A stretch of 64,000 bases of DNA, taken from Pictodentalium vernedei. Taxonomy: Eukaryota > Mollusca > Scaphopoda > Dentaliida > Dentaliidae. The notes beneath the pieces are model-generated. The model worked only from the letters and a program-made list of their open reading frames with translations. It searched no databases and was not told where the DNA came from. Shown piece after piece: positions 33,831 through 44,764 of the stretch (positions are counted from its first letter, which is position 1; each line of letters starts with the position of its first letter). Location of the stretch: the NCBI GenBank assembly GCA_031216915.1, contig CM062292.1, forward strand, positions 204,993,262-205,057,261. Direction: 5' to 3'. The translations under genes and the position numbers were made by a program.

Positions 33831-33935
33831 TATATAATGACGACAAACCGATATTTTTGTAATTACACCGGTATTCAATCGAAACTGGTTTGAATACCGG
33901 TATGTATCAGGTTATCGATATACCGCGCAGCCCTA

Positions 33936-34030
33936 CTGATTACCAGCTTCTACTTTACCAGAAAAAAACATAACTTGTTTAGTTATGCAGTGAAGAAGCA
34001 CTGCTCAACATCCCGGGGTTCTCATGGTGA
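33936..34030 (-). repeat. Dispersed repeat K, copy 3, right part
   Basis: Continuation of 31660-31720 after the hAT-like insertion: TTTACCAG, CTTGTTTAGTTATGC, GCACTGCTCAACATCC and GGGGTTCTCATGG. Confidence 0.6.
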
Positions 34031-34141
34031 AGTGAATAAGTGATCCTTAAATCCAAAATAACTTGCCCAGAACGATAATGCCAAAGTCTATTTCTAAACA
34101 CCTTTCTTCTTCTAAAACTTAGGTGATCATCCTTCGCTTAA

Positions 34142-34384
34142 CCCTTTACCTAACATGAAAAGCAGACGACACTTGCAAAAATAAATCTTGAATAACTATT
34201 TTTTTTCATTTTTTGTCTCAAAAACATAGGTTATGACCCCTCGTTGGAACGAGCTCGACGAGCTCGTTCCAACGAGGGGTCATAACCTATGTTTTTGAGA
34301 CAAAAAATGAAAAAATAGTGAAAATTAATTGGCGATTTTTGAGAATAGCGCTGGCCGGTTTTTGCCGTTACGTTAGGTAAAGGG
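34142..34384 (+). mobile_element. Family A TTAA hairpin MITE, copy 6
   Basis: Flanked by TTAA at 34138-34141 and 34385-34388 and complete. The palindrome GGTTATGACCCCTCGTTGG and its complement are perfect around the CTCGACGAG centre. The right TTAA is also the left TTAA of the family B copy that follows. Confidence 0.96.
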
Positions 34385-34388
34385 TTAA

Positions 34389-34576
34389 CAATTTACCTAA
34401 CGAATCGGCCGCATCAGCCCGCGTAAATTTACAAATTATGCAGTTGAAAAAAATATATTTAAAAAAAAAATTGGGACGATCTCGACCATGACATAGTATT
34501 TTTGAATTGTTTGGAAACAATTGAAAAACGGCAATTAAAATAATAAATTTTGATATCATGTGCGTTGGGTAAAGGG
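34389..34576 (-). mobile_element. Family B MITE copy 5, eroded, abutting family A copy 6
   Basis: Starts CAATTTACCTAACGAATCGG and ends CGTTGGGTAAAGGG before TTAA (34577-34580). The central hairpin is replaced by a short AT-rich remnant with CGATCTCGACCATGACATAG. It shares the TTAA at 34385-34388 with its neighbour. Confidence 0.85.
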
Positions 34577-35161
34577 TTAAAGGGGCACTATAAGTTATCG
34601 AGAACTCTTGTTCATGAAAAACAGAAAACCAAACTTAGAACAGTAACATTTGTGTTTGGTGGCGTGTGGTATTGGCTGATAATTAGTACATCGTATTCTA
34701 TTTCATGATAAAATGTCATTACGAGGTCAATTATGAACTTCAACATACCAGCGCTACGATTTTACCTATACGACTGCATATCTGGATGACAAAAACTAGT
34801 ACATCGTATTCTATTTCATGCTAAAATGTTATTACGACGTCAATTATGAACGTTAACATACCAGCGCCATGATTTTACCAATACGACTGCATATCTGGAT
34901 GATAAAAACGGGGAAGATAACTGACATTTCGTACCTTATGTTGACGTTGACCGTTTACCTAAAGTAACTGCTATAACCCTCTCAGAGGTATTAACAAAAT
35001 CGTCATTCAAATATTTATATTTTTCTCGAATGTTTCCTTCATTCAAAAACCCCCGTTACCGTTACATCGAACGCACATGAAGAACATGGAGAGTGTATTA
35101 TCAACAAATCGCTCATAGTGTTATGATTTCTCTCAAGCAATAAATGCTAATTTGTTGCAAA

Positions 35162-35251
35162 ACGTAATTAGCATAAGCAAAGTTTCAGCCAATGGACCTC
35201 CGGGTTAAACCCGGAGGTCCATTGGTTGAAATTCTGCTTGTGCTAATTACG
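35162..35251. repeat. Hairpin P3, arms of about 43 bp
   Basis: The arms contain GTAATTAGCATAAGCA and CCAATGGACCTCCGGG with complements after the TTAA centre (CCGGGTTAAACCCGG). There are a few mismatches. Text upstream at about 34970-35040 (CGTTTACCTAAAGTAAC) resembles family A ends, so this may be a diverged relative. Confidence 0.8.
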
Positions 35252-35509
35252 CTTCTGTACAAAATTTGATAGTATTACCTTGGGTAATACCTTCACTCCA
35301 TGAGTGATTTAGAGATAATCCACCCTCCATGTCCTGTACATAACACACTCAACTCAGTGGAAGGTCTTTCAACCTCATGCGATCCAATAAATGCACGATG
35401 GAAGAATCTATTATCAGAAATGGGCGAGGAAACAAGCATTGCCCTGGCATACTGCTCATGCGTACTAACACCATGTATCACCATGGAAAAGATGTCACAA
35501 CATTTCTGA

Positions 35510-35755
35510 ATGGACTATCGCCACAATCATCACGCGAGGCGATCAAGGAATGTGACGTTAATTCCCAGCGACTTTGTGAGCCTGAATTACATGGTTAATC
35601 GCCGAGCTGGCTGTTGGCCGCACAGTCTTTTTAGATCACCCATGGCACAATTCATCTTAGAATCGGACTACCACGATCTTGAGAACTGCATTCCAGAAGA
35701 ACTGGAAGTCTCAAAATCACCAAGTCATCTGCAGGACAGACTCCTATTCATCTAA
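35510..35755 (+). pseudogene. Unidentified coding remnant, copy 1 of 2
   Basis: One frame reads SLNYMVNRRAGCWPHSLFRS and later LENCIPEELEVSKSPSHLQD. The diverged copy at 37895-38080 keeps SLNYMVNSRAGCWPDSL and ILEELEDARSPSHQRD. Conservation at the protein level suggests an old coding sequence. I do not recognise it; proximity to the Gag-like remnant suggests a retroelement. Confidence 0.4.
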
Positions 35756-36041
35756 AGGACACGGGTTCTCGGCACAAGCTGAGAAACCGAAAGAAAGATG
35801 ATATCTGATAGCATTTTTGGATCGATGCAGACGTGCCCCCATAATGGTATATAAATATTAAAAAGGTACCCAACTCGCTTTTCGAAAACGATAGCACTCA
35901 TCTCCATTATGGCCCCCTCAAATTTGATTCACCCAATGTATCCAGCAGTGCCCGGTGTCAGTGGAAAGGAAAAAGAATGAGCTTTACAATGGTGTATTAC
36001 ACGACCGTTGGGTATTCTTTGGTTATTCATAATAACGGCCG

Positions 36042-36055
36042 GGGGGGGGGGGGGG
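36042..36055. repeat. G homopolymer run
   Basis: About 14 G residues directly upstream of the Gag-like remnant. It is one of a dozen such runs in the window. Confidence 0.9.
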
Positions 36056-36086
36056 GCGGGGAGCATAGCATTCCATTACTTCAGAT

Positions 36087-36800
36087 ATGGCTTCCTTAGA
36101 TACGATAGCTTCAGTTGGCGTTTCTCTGTCTAGTCTCCCAGGTATCGATCCCACCATCTCCACTTTTATCCAACAGAACAATTTGGCGGGTAAGGATGTT
36201 AATTTAGCGCGGCTCATTATGCCTCCGCTTGACTCTTCCAAACCAATGGAGAACTATGACGGTCGCCTGTCCAAACACTTGTCCGTTCCTGAATTTGTTC
36301 CGGCTTTTGGAAGTACAAAACGATCATTTGCGAGGTTTTCCCAAATCGTCGTGACGAGCTTGACCGTTACCTTAATGATGTGTTATCCATTTCGGCTCAA
36401 TATGGGGACGCCTTTTATTCCTATCATCTGGCATTCTCTGAGCAAGCTGCTGCTTGGATGATCAGAAGCGCCAAAGTGAACTGGGCGGTGCGCGACACCA
36501 ACCTTTTCTGCTCTGTTTTCGCTGGCCTTAAAAGACACGCCAGGTTCTCGTGCAACAGCTCCGACCATAGCTCCAAGTTCTGTCCGTTGAATTCCTCATC
36601 TCGTTCCACCAATTCATTTCGGCGTCCCAACGATACTGCTAGTATTGCCTCTTCCTCTACTAAAGAGCTTTGCCTCCAGTTCAACTCCATTAAGGGATGC
36701 ACTTTTGGTCAAAATTGTCGCTACCTCCATTCTTGTCCGACCGTCTCCTTCTTGGGAGCTCTCTGCTGGCACCAGCTCCGTTTGGGCCGTTCGTTTCACC
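36087..36800 (+). pseudogene. Retroelement Gag/ORF1-like protein with CCCH zinc finger, frameshifted
   Basis: The first part (36087-36315) begins MASLDTIASVGVSLSSLPG. Near 36312 the frame shifts; the continuation (to about 36770) includes AQYGDAFYSYHLAFSEQAAA, the CNSSDHSSKFCP segment and CLQFNSIKGCTFGQNCRYLH. The last is a C-x8-C-x5-C-x3-H finger. Such fingers, after a segment with cysteine pairs, occur in ORF1/Gag proteins of DIRS-like and related invertebrate retroelements in my knowledge, so that is the favoured origin. No reverse transcriptase or recombinase follows; the sequence is lost after CPTVSFLG. Confidence 0.55.
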
Positions 36801-37086
36801 TAGGCCCCCATTCAGTATCCGATTTTCCAGGTTATTTAACAGGGCTACTAGACGTTGGACATTTTAGTGGTCTATTTATGGACACACAAACCACTCAAAT
36901 TTCCTACGTCATGGCCTAAACAGTAGTAAATGGATGCAGTGTGTCTCCGTATAATTTGGGACAAGCGCTTCAGTCAGGACTGCTGTCAACCAGTCTTACT
37001 TGACACAAAAAATGATTCATATTTCGCGGAGACGCATTTATCCAAATGATGGTACCAGCTGCTGAGCCCCATTTAAGCCATATCAG

Positions 37087-37661
37087 TAGGGCTGCACGGT
37101 ATATCGATAAACCGATATATACCGGTATGCAAACCAATATCGATTGAATACCGATGTAATTACAAAAATATCGGTTTATCGTCATTATTTATTTACCCAC
37201 AATTTAATTTTCAAGATGCTTTGAGTTTTTTAACTGCAGCCCCGAATGAATAATATTATCCCTTTATCCAATGAATCGTCTGCTTGTGCCCTCGTAATAT
37301 ACAAATTCAGCAGTTGAAAAATTAATTTTCAAAAATTTCAACAAAACTATATCATGTGATCCCTCATTGAAACGAGCTCGTGGAGCTCGTTCCAATAAGG
37401 GGTCACATGATATAGTTTTGTTGAAATCGTTGAGGAAAATCTGATAAACTAATTTTGAAAATAATAAATTTTGATATCGTCTGCGTTGGGTAAAGGTTTT
37501 TCGAACCGCATCATCAAAGCATGCTAATTCGTTCCGACTGTGATGCCTCGAGCCTCGATTGTGGTACTTGTGTCCATATATCTGAACAGTTTTCGATATA
37601 CCGGTATACCGCGGTATTTTTTGGAATACCGGTATTCAGTTTTGAATATCGGGCAGCCCTT
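37087..37661 (+). mobile_element. hAT-like element copy 2, carrying a family B MITE
   Basis: Flanked by an 8-bp duplication CATATCAG (37079-37086 and 37662-37669). The ends are TAGGGCTGCACGGTATATCG and GGGCAGCCCTT. Its sequence aligns inverted with copy 1 (31721-33935) minus the Tc1-like insert, including the same internal family B MITE. It is non-coding. Confidence 0.95.
37260..37496 (-). mobile_element. Family B MITE copy 6, inside hAT-like copy 2
   Basis: Runs from TCCCTTTATCCAATGAATCG to CTGCGTTGGGTAAAGG. The palindrome is well preserved (AACTATATCATGTGA with complement, centre GAGCTCGTGGAGCTC). Relative to the hAT-like element it has the same place and orientation as copy 4. Confidence 0.92.
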
Positions 37662-37894
37662 CATATCAGGCAGTTTTAGTTTTTGCATTGTACATACATG
37701 TAGAATTAAGAGACCAACAATGATAACTGCGGTAGAAGTACTCACTCAAACAAAAGTATATGCATGTAAGCGAGGTTTGAGAAATAAATAAATCGGTAGT
37801 ACCTGTAGTGTGCCTTTATTATGAGTATATAAATTGTAGGGAAGTGGTACCATTTCCTGTAGTTTATGTACTCAGAATATCGGCGCGAGGTTAA

Positions 37895-38080
37895 TGACAT
37901 TAGGAGCCTGAATTACATGGTTAATAGCCGAGCTGGTTGTTGGCCGGACAGTCTTTAGATCACCGCATGACGCAGTTCAGCACATTATCACTATCTTGAG
38001 AACAGTATTCTAGAAGAACTGGAAGACGCAAGATCACCAAGTCATCAAAGGGACAGACTAAAGGACATACACCTATTGTG
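37895..38080 (+). pseudogene. Unidentified coding remnant, copy 2 of 2
   Basis: Nucleotide and protein relative of 35510-35755 (GCCTGAATTACATGGTTAAT is identical except at its end). It has stops after DSL and frame breaks. Origin unknown. Confidence 0.4.
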
Positions 38081-38099
38081 TGTCTGTTAGGAGAGTTTT

Positions 38100-39360
38100 A
38101 CAGGGGCAGTTTCTAGATCCCCGCCCTGTACTGTTCCATGTTAAAAAATAGCGACATTCAGCACGTCTCTACATCACCAATTAGAATGAGGACACTACGG
38201 CAGTTTCTCTTTCAGTCTTCATTCATCTAGCACACGTACAGCTCGCATTTTGAAAGGGTTTCGGTGTCAAAAATGAGTTCTGCATAGTTGCTTTGTTCTT
38301 AATTTCGCAGTTTTATATTACGTTGGTAATAGTGCTTTGTTTGCGTACACGTCAAAGCTACGTTTTCTTCTATGGAGCGGAATCACGATTCCTTTCAGGG
38401 ACGGCAGATACTTTGTGTTATTGTCGACGAACTTTTCAATATTCCTGCAGGACTATTTATTATCATTTCCAGAACTTTGCATTTTCTTCGTTTGATGTTT
38501 CGGGAATGTTAACCGCGATTTACTCGTGTAATGGTCTGCGCAACTCGCCAGCATGCATCTGCTATTTTTGCAAGCTTGACAACTAACCGTAGCAACTTTC
38601 GATCAGCCATTATCATGGGAAAAAACTAGAAGACGTTCAAACCATTCGTTTAACCATTCCTGCTGTCCTCTGTCTTCCAAAAGTTTGTTTATCTCATGTC
38701 CTCGTCTGATTGTGCCATTGCAGCTGTGACCTTTTGTTGCTTTTACACCGCCTTCCTCTGGCAGGTCTCTGGCGCCGCTACCATGGTTCACTGCTCATTG
38801 CAGTGGGTGCGCTGGGGTAGTGCGATACCCCCACCCCCATTCACTGTTTTCATTCTACTTGACAGGATAGATCCATGTATATGATTCACCACGGCGCTAC
38901 TTACACCACAATTACTTGCCCCCTAAACTAGTTCAATCAGAACATTTACCTCTCAAAATAGTTATTCGTCCATAGTTTAGGGGAATGTAAACAGAAACAA
39001 CGAGGAAAACTACCAAAAGAGGACAGCGAGCAAATTGGTTTATTAATTTCAGTTTGTGATGTATTTTTAGTTTATATGCAATCTATACAATAAATTATTT
39101 TGATGTATAATTTGTGTATATTTAATTTGAATTTAAGGAATATCAGATGTGGGAATTTCAAAATAAACAAAATTCCATTACTCATATAGCACCTTAACAA
39201 ACATTGGGTAATACGTTTCTCATACCTGTACAGAGAAAACAAATTTGTGGAAACTATCCCACACTACTGGTTAGATATATTTACCTTGTTTTTCCAGTCT
39301 GCGTGAATTCAGGAGACAATCTTTCTATCGCCCGAATGTGGAACTTGTGGAAGTGTAACA
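38100..39360. other. Intergenic DNA, no supported gene
   Basis: Open frames at 38293-38586 (plus) and 38603-38791 (minus) lack recognisable domains. The minus one (EINKLLEDRGQQEWLNEWFE) looks slightly protein-like but has no splice or codon support that I can judge. The rest is AT-rich. Confidence 0.45.
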
Positions 39361-39368
39361 CCGTGTCA

Positions 39369-39560
39369 CCCTACACCTAACGTAACGAACATAACCGGTT
39401 CAGTTTTATTTTTCTCAATTTCTTTGCCTCAAAAACATAGCTTGTGCCCATCATTGGAACGAGCTCGTTCCAATGCGGGGTCATGAGCCACGAGCTAGGT
39501 TTTGGATGCACAAAATAAAAATTCTTATTTACAAGAGAAAATTCATATTAGCTAAACGGG
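39369..39560 (-). mobile_element. Family A MITE copy 7, diverged
   Basis: CCTACACCTAACGTAACG at the left, AAACGGG before TTAA (39561-39564) at the right, and a short hairpin centre GGAACGAGCTCGTTCC. The arms have diverged (CATAGCTTGTGCCC against GGGTCATGAGCC). Confidence 0.75.
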
Positions 39561-39950
39561 TTAAAGTCTATTTTCTTTACACACATAAGTAACATTTCCC
39601 TTGTGTCTCATCCAGAAAATAAAAGAAGTCTCGCTTTATTTTGAATAAGAGTGATGGAAGTCGTTCTGTCACTTCTGTCGATTTTTACTGGGAGTGGATA
39701 TTTGTGTCACGCTGGAGGTATAAACTGATTCGCTTGATGTGTATTGTCTGTCACGATTTATTTGATTCGGTTCAGTCGAATGCAGAGAGACTGATGTTGT
39801 GTACTTGTTTTAGACTGATCACAATCATTTCCTTATTGTGTGTCGAAAGTTGCGAGTGCGATTCACAGTCGATTTTGATTGCCCGAGAGCGAACCCCAGT
39901 CATTACACCAGTTGTTTATGATATCATCTTATTCATTTATTGGTGTTTAA

Positions 39951-40190
39951 CCATTTACCCAACACAGACGATATCAAAATTTATTATTTTAAATATCATT
40001 TTTTATATTTTTCAAAAAATTTCAACAAAACCATATCATGTGACCCCTCGTTGGAACGAGCTCGAAGAGCTCGTTCCAACGAGGGGTCACTTGATATGGT
40101 TTTGTTGAATTTATTTTTAAGGTAATATTTTTTCAACTGCTGAATTTGCATATTACGTGGGCGGGTGGGGGTGATTCGTTAGGTAAAGGG
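39951..40190 (+). mobile_element. Family B TTAA hairpin MITE, copy 7
   Basis: Flanked by TTAA (39947-39950, 40191-40194). The left end is CATTTACCCAACACAGACG and the right end TTCGTTAGGTAAAGGG. It is inserted in the TTAA of the dispersed repeat K tail (TTTATTGGTGTTTAA on the left, TTCACTTTCAGCATC on the right). The same tail without the insert is seen at 47975-48010. Confidence 0.95.
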
Positions 40191-40194
40191 TTAA

Positions 40195-40390
40195 ATTCAC
40201 TTTCAGCATCTTTGGCTACATCATGGTCGTAACGCAGGTATAAAGTCAAGTTTAGCCAATCGCTTATACATATGCTGCGCACTTTAGAGGACATCAACCC
40301 CAGGCGTTGGCAGTGGATTCTATTTTAACAGGAAAACAGAACTTGTTTACCACTGTAAACAAGCACTGCTCCATGATTCTCAAGAGGGTA
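40195..40390 (-). repeat. Dispersed repeat K, copy 4
   Basis: Contains TTCACTTTCAGCATCTTTGG (tail), TTTAGAGGACATCAACCCCAG and GTAAACAAGCACTGCTCC (body). The tail is split by family B copy 7. Confidence 0.65.
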
Positions 40391-41300
40391 CAACCATTAA
40401 ATCGGGCCTTATTATCTGGTCTTCTGTGCACGATATAAGCCGGACGAGTCGCTTATGAATTGCATGCACTGTAAATCAATTTTACGGCGACCAAAAGTTC
40501 ATTGGTTTTGTCCAACTCGAGCAATAATTCCTAGCCATATTGTGATTGGCAATTCAGATGAAAAGTATGACAGGGCGGATAAACTAATTCCACTCTCACC
40601 CCAATAAAATGAAAATAAATAAAAAGATTTATCTGTAAAATAAAGTTAGAATAAAAACATGGGTTCTATCATCTTTTCTTTGTGACTTACTCAAGTCAAC
40701 AGCAAACAGAAAGTAAAGGTGATACAATTTATCAATTTCCAACAATAACCTTTGTTTAGTTATCTTTCTAATTTAATTTTTCAATTGCTAAGAATGACCA
40801 TTGTCAAGTTATCCAAGGAATCAATCTTCAAATCAAATCTATTAACAATTGTTCGACCCGCAGGTAATAAGTAAATCTTAGTGATCAGTTAGATGGTTAC
40901 ATAAGGTGTTAAATAACAATTCAAGGCGTTAAACAAAGGGATTTTAAAGTCATTCTTGAAACATATACAGATAGTTCCCATGTGTTATATTCCATTGTCC
41001 GAAAAGCAAATAAATAGGCTAGGGTTTTTACTGAGGACAGTTCCTTCCAATATGTAGCAGTGAGTGCGCTAGTCCGGCTCGTGAATTGGACTTGGGTCCA
41101 CTAAAGGGACAAGTTGAGCGGACATAGTTGGCATGGCGTAATTTGTAAATCGGGAAGCGCAGATACATTTAATAGTGGTTAACTTGTAACGAATAGACTC
41201 ACGTTTTACTAAACGAAAAGGTTCCGTGGCAGAATATGTGATGGAGTTGATGTCAGCGCCAGTGGCAGCAAGTTTTTTTTTCAGCTCAGCATATTTCTTT
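40391..41300. other. Intergenic DNA, no gene seen
   Basis: AT-rich sequence with no supported feature. It may include the 5' UTR of the retrotransposon that becomes recognisable from about 41400. Confidence 0.45.
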
Positions 41301-41396
41301 TTTTCTACTTGTGAATCATTTGACTCAGTATGTTTATACTTTCCATATTGGAGCTGATATCTTTGAAGAACTAATCACTTATTTTATGACATTGAA

Positions 41397-41849
41397 ATGT
41401 GGATTTACAAAGGAGTATTTTACATATTTTTCTCCATATTCCCTACATCTGTGGTATCCTGTGAAAAGTTTTCACCTGGCCAGCAATTTAGCCGTGCACT
41501 GTTCTTTCCACTGAATCAAACCTGGATCAGTAAAATCAATATTCTTTATTGTAAATTTGAGTACAATTCAGCCCTGGATAAGAAACTGTCTACCTGGAGA
41601 ATGAACTCATCTGTGATCAGTCAAGGCATACCAGTACAGCTGGATGCAAAGAAAATGGTCTACCAACCAGAATTCCTACACAGTATGAATATTGGCTTAT
41701 CGTGCACAGTTCCCCCGGAAACACTGAAGAACATAAGACTTCTGAAGATCAACACTCGCAAACCCACAACAAGGGGGTGTCGAGGTGGTAAGAAAAGGAA
41801 AATCGAGGTAGTCCGCAGTTGTCATAAAAAAATCTGCAACTGTGAATAA
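41397..41849 (+). CDS. Possible ORF1-like protein of the CR1/L2-type element
   Basis: An open frame of 150 codons just upstream of the endonuclease. Its C-terminal part is basic (RGCRGGKKRKIEVVRSCHKK), as in nucleic-acid-binding proteins, but no zinc finger, RRM or coiled coil is evident. The start methionine is not supported by context. It overlaps the next frame by a few bases. It could be the 3' part of ORF1, or the N-terminal extension of ORF2 before a frame break. Confidence 0.4.
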   Translation: MWIYKGVFYIFFSIFPTSVVSCEKFSPGQQFSRALFFPLNQTWISKINILYCKFEYNSALDKKLSTWRMNSSVISQGIPVQLDAKKMVYQPEFLHSMNIGLSCTVPPETLKNIRLLKINTRKPTTRGCRGGKKRKIEVVRSCHKKICNCE

Positions 41850-42577
41850 CACGCCAAGGAAGCCCTGTCTGATCAAAATCGACAGCAGCAACGTCAGCAA
41901 TGTACAGGAGAGACCAGCTCTACCAAAGTTATGTGTTGTCAATGCCAGATCTGTTGTTCGGAAAACAAACTTTCCTTTTGACATATTTCATGAAAATGAC
42001 GTAGCCATTATGGCAATCACAGAGACATGGTTAACGGAAAGTGACACGCTTAGTGTTGGCAACCTTGAATCCACAGGACTGCAGTCTGTGCATACACCTC
42101 GCTGCAACCGAACAGGTGGCGGTGTTGGACTCCCGATGAACAGTGCACTGAAGTCACCATTTTGCACTGTCAGTCCTACAGAAGTTTTGAAAGCATTGGC
42201 AGATGTGTAACGTTCGAATCAAATACGATTCGAATTGTTGCCATTTATCGGCCACCATGCAATAAAAAGGATAAGCTCCCGGTAGGTTTATTTTTGAGAG
42301 AATTCAGAGAATTTCTGGACTGACTGTTAGCATCACCAGGTCAACTACTAATTATGGGTGACTTTAACTCCCATGTGGATAATATAAACTATCCACACGC
42401 ATCTCGATTGCGTGACTTACTGAATGACGCCGGCTTATATCAACATGTAACGGGTCCAACGCATAAAGATGGTCATACACTTGACCTTGTGATTTCCCGT
42501 CAATCAGACAATGATTTGATAACAAACACAAAGTAACGGATTTTGCTATTTCCGATCACTTTCCAGTACTGTGTCAA
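41842..42577 (+). pseudogene. Endonuclease domain of the CR1/L2-type element, three lesions
   Basis: Landmarks in order are LCVVNARSVV, then DVAIMAITETWL (catalytic glutamate), IYRPP, LLIMGDFNSHVDN, GHTLDLVISR and DFAISDHFPVL. The frame breaks near 42185, there is an in-frame TGA at 42321-42323, and a second shift occurs near 42535 just before SDHFPV. Otherwise the order and spacing of an apurinic-type endonuclease are intact. The stop is a probable CGA-to-TGA change. Confidence 0.85.
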
Positions 42578-44764
42578 ATGAACCTTGTGCGCCCAAAACC
42601 TATCAGAAAGACAATCTCCTATCGTAAATTCCGTAGCATAAATATCAAAGGGTTTTCTAAAGCCGTGTCAACTTCAAGATTGTTGCCATCTGAGTCCGTC
42701 TGTGTGAACGAAAATCTCGAACACTTCAACGCTACTTTACAAGCACTGGTGAATGATTTTGCAGCACTTCGAACAAAAACTGTTGTTTTGAGACCAAATA
42801 CACCATGGTTTAATGATGATATTAGAAATGCAAAAAAGCTGCGCCGCAAACTGGAACTACAGTGGCGTAAATCAAAACTTGTTATACACAGAGAAATGTT
42901 TATACATCAGCGATATCATGTCAATGAGCTTATTCACATGGCCAAACAGCAATACATTGCTGATCTGGTTGTTGATAATTCCCAGCGACCACACATGTTA
43001 ACAAAAATAATTGAAAGTCTGCTCCATCGTAAGAAAAAGACGGTTTTGCCAAACCATACATCTAAGACAACACTCGCTAATAACTTCTCGGAATTTTTTG
43101 TTAACAAAATCGAAAAAATACGGTCTAGTCTAGGTTTAGAGAAAAACAAGGTTAATGCACCAGACACCTGCTGTGAAGACGTATCGTTTCATTCCTTCAC
43201 ACCAGTAGATGCCGAGCCATTATCATACATGATCAAACAATCTTCCCCCAAACAATGCGCACTTGACACATTACCCACATGGTTATTCAGAGCTTGTCTT
43301 CCAAATCTCATCCAAGCCCTTGTGCAAATTGTTAATGCCTCACTCTCAACAGGCACTTTTCCAGATGGAATGAAACAAGCGCTAGTAACACCACTAATCA
43401 AAAAGCCGTCACTCGATCCTGACAGTCTGAAGAACTACCACCCTGTCTCCAATCTTTCTTTCTTGTCAAAGGCTGTGGAGAGTGTTGTTGCTGTTCAGCT
43501 TCGATCTCACTTACAATCTAACAGTCTGCCCGAAGCATTTCAATCAGCTTACAAACCATGTTGTAGCACTGAAACTGCGCTTGTGAGAGTTCAAAATGAT
43601 GTACTGTTGGCAATGGATGAACAGTTGCTATCGTGTCCCGTGCTTCTGGATCTCAGCGCTGCGTTTGACACGATCGACCATACGACCCTCATGATGCGTC
43701 TAGAAAATAGGATTGGTGTTAAAGGCACTGTACTTCAGTGGTTTCGCTCCTATTTACAAGATCGTACACAATGTGTTGTAATTGAGGGCGAGCGCTCCGA
43801 AAAACTCCCACTCTCATGCGGTGTTCCTCAGGGATCGGTTCTCGGACCGATTCTGTATACCATATATGTCCTTCCACTGGGTGACATTATAAGAAAGCAT
43901 GGGCTTAAGTTTCATTGTTATGCTGATGACACACAGCTATACATCCATTTCTATAAAGATAGCGCTGCCTGTTCCATGCAGAAATTAGAACAGTGCATTC
44001 TGGAAATAAAATCTTGGATGACTGCTAATTTCTTGAAATTAAGCCACGACAAAACTGAAATTATCTTTTTTGGAACTCAACAGCAATTGTCTAAATTGCC
44101 CAAACTTGATTTACACATCCAGGATGTGTGCATTTCCTCAACCAAGTCCGTTCGTAACCTCGGCTTTTTCTTCGATGAAAACCTATCACTTGACAGACAT
44201 GTCAGACACATTTGCCAGGTGGCATATTTTCATCTGAGAAACATCAGCAAAATTAGGAACTTAATAGACAACAAAACAGCTGAACAACTCGTACATGCCT
44301 TTGTGACAACTCGGCTCGACTACTGCAACTTCCTGCTCTCTGGATCAACAAATGCCCACATTATAAAATTGCAGCATATACAGAACTGTGCAGCTCGAGT
44401 TGTCACTTGAAATAGAAAAACTTGCCACATAACACCTATCCTTAAGGAACTGCACTGGCTGCCAGTATGCCGGAGAATCGAATATAAACTGTGTCTGCTG
44501 GTTTTTAAGAGCCTCCCCGGCCTCGCACCACCCTACCTCACTGAGCTTGTAAATCGGTATGAACCAGCCATAGCTTTAAGGTCCGGCAATGAAACTTTGC
44601 TCTCACAGCCAAGGGCAAGACTGAAGACCGCAGGTGACAGGGCATTCTCTGTGGCTGCCCCCACTGTGCGGAACTCACTACCAAAACATATAAAAACTAT
44701 CAGTACCTTAAATTCATTCACGAAAAGCACGAAAACACATTTCTTCCAACGGGCATTCCATTAG
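42578..44764 (+). pseudogene. Reverse transcriptase of the CR1/L2-type element, one internal stop
   Basis: Read as one frame from 42578 to TAG at 44762-44764, broken only by TGA at 44408-44410. Approximate residues: basic linker 1-190, fingers from about 225 (CALDTLPTWLFRACL), LDLSAAFDTIDHTTLMMRL near 355-375 (catalytic aspartate), CGVPQGSVLGPILYTIYVLP near 413-432, and YADDTQLY near 447-454 (catalytic aspartates). Beyond the stop the sequence keeps HITPILKELHWLPV and a WNSLP-like C-terminal motif (VRNSLPKHIKTISTLNSF). The methionine at 42578 is only the first one after the frame break, not the true start of ORF2. Confidence 0.92.

Larger units (their letters stand above)
31721..33935 (-). 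mobile_element. hAT-like element copy 1, carrying a family B MITE and a Tc1-like transposon
   Basis: Flanked by a perfect 8-bp duplication CTGATTAC (31713-31720 and 33936-33943), the hAT hallmark. The termini TGGGACTGCACGATA and its counterpart ending GCAGCCCTA are inverted repeats. Subterminal text is rich in ATACCGGTAT. Removing the Tc1-like insert (32209-33830) leaves a non-autonomous element of about 590 bp that aligns end to end, inverted, with copy 2 at 37087-37661. Confidence 0.93.

Noticed and set aside
38603..38791. Possible host exon on the minus strand
   Set aside because: It looks mildly protein-like, but no convincing splice pair, conservation or neighbouring exon could be seen.
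39641..40108. Open frame of 155 codons on the plus strand
   Set aside because: The last third is family B MITE sequence; the first part shows no known domain and is unsupported as an exon.
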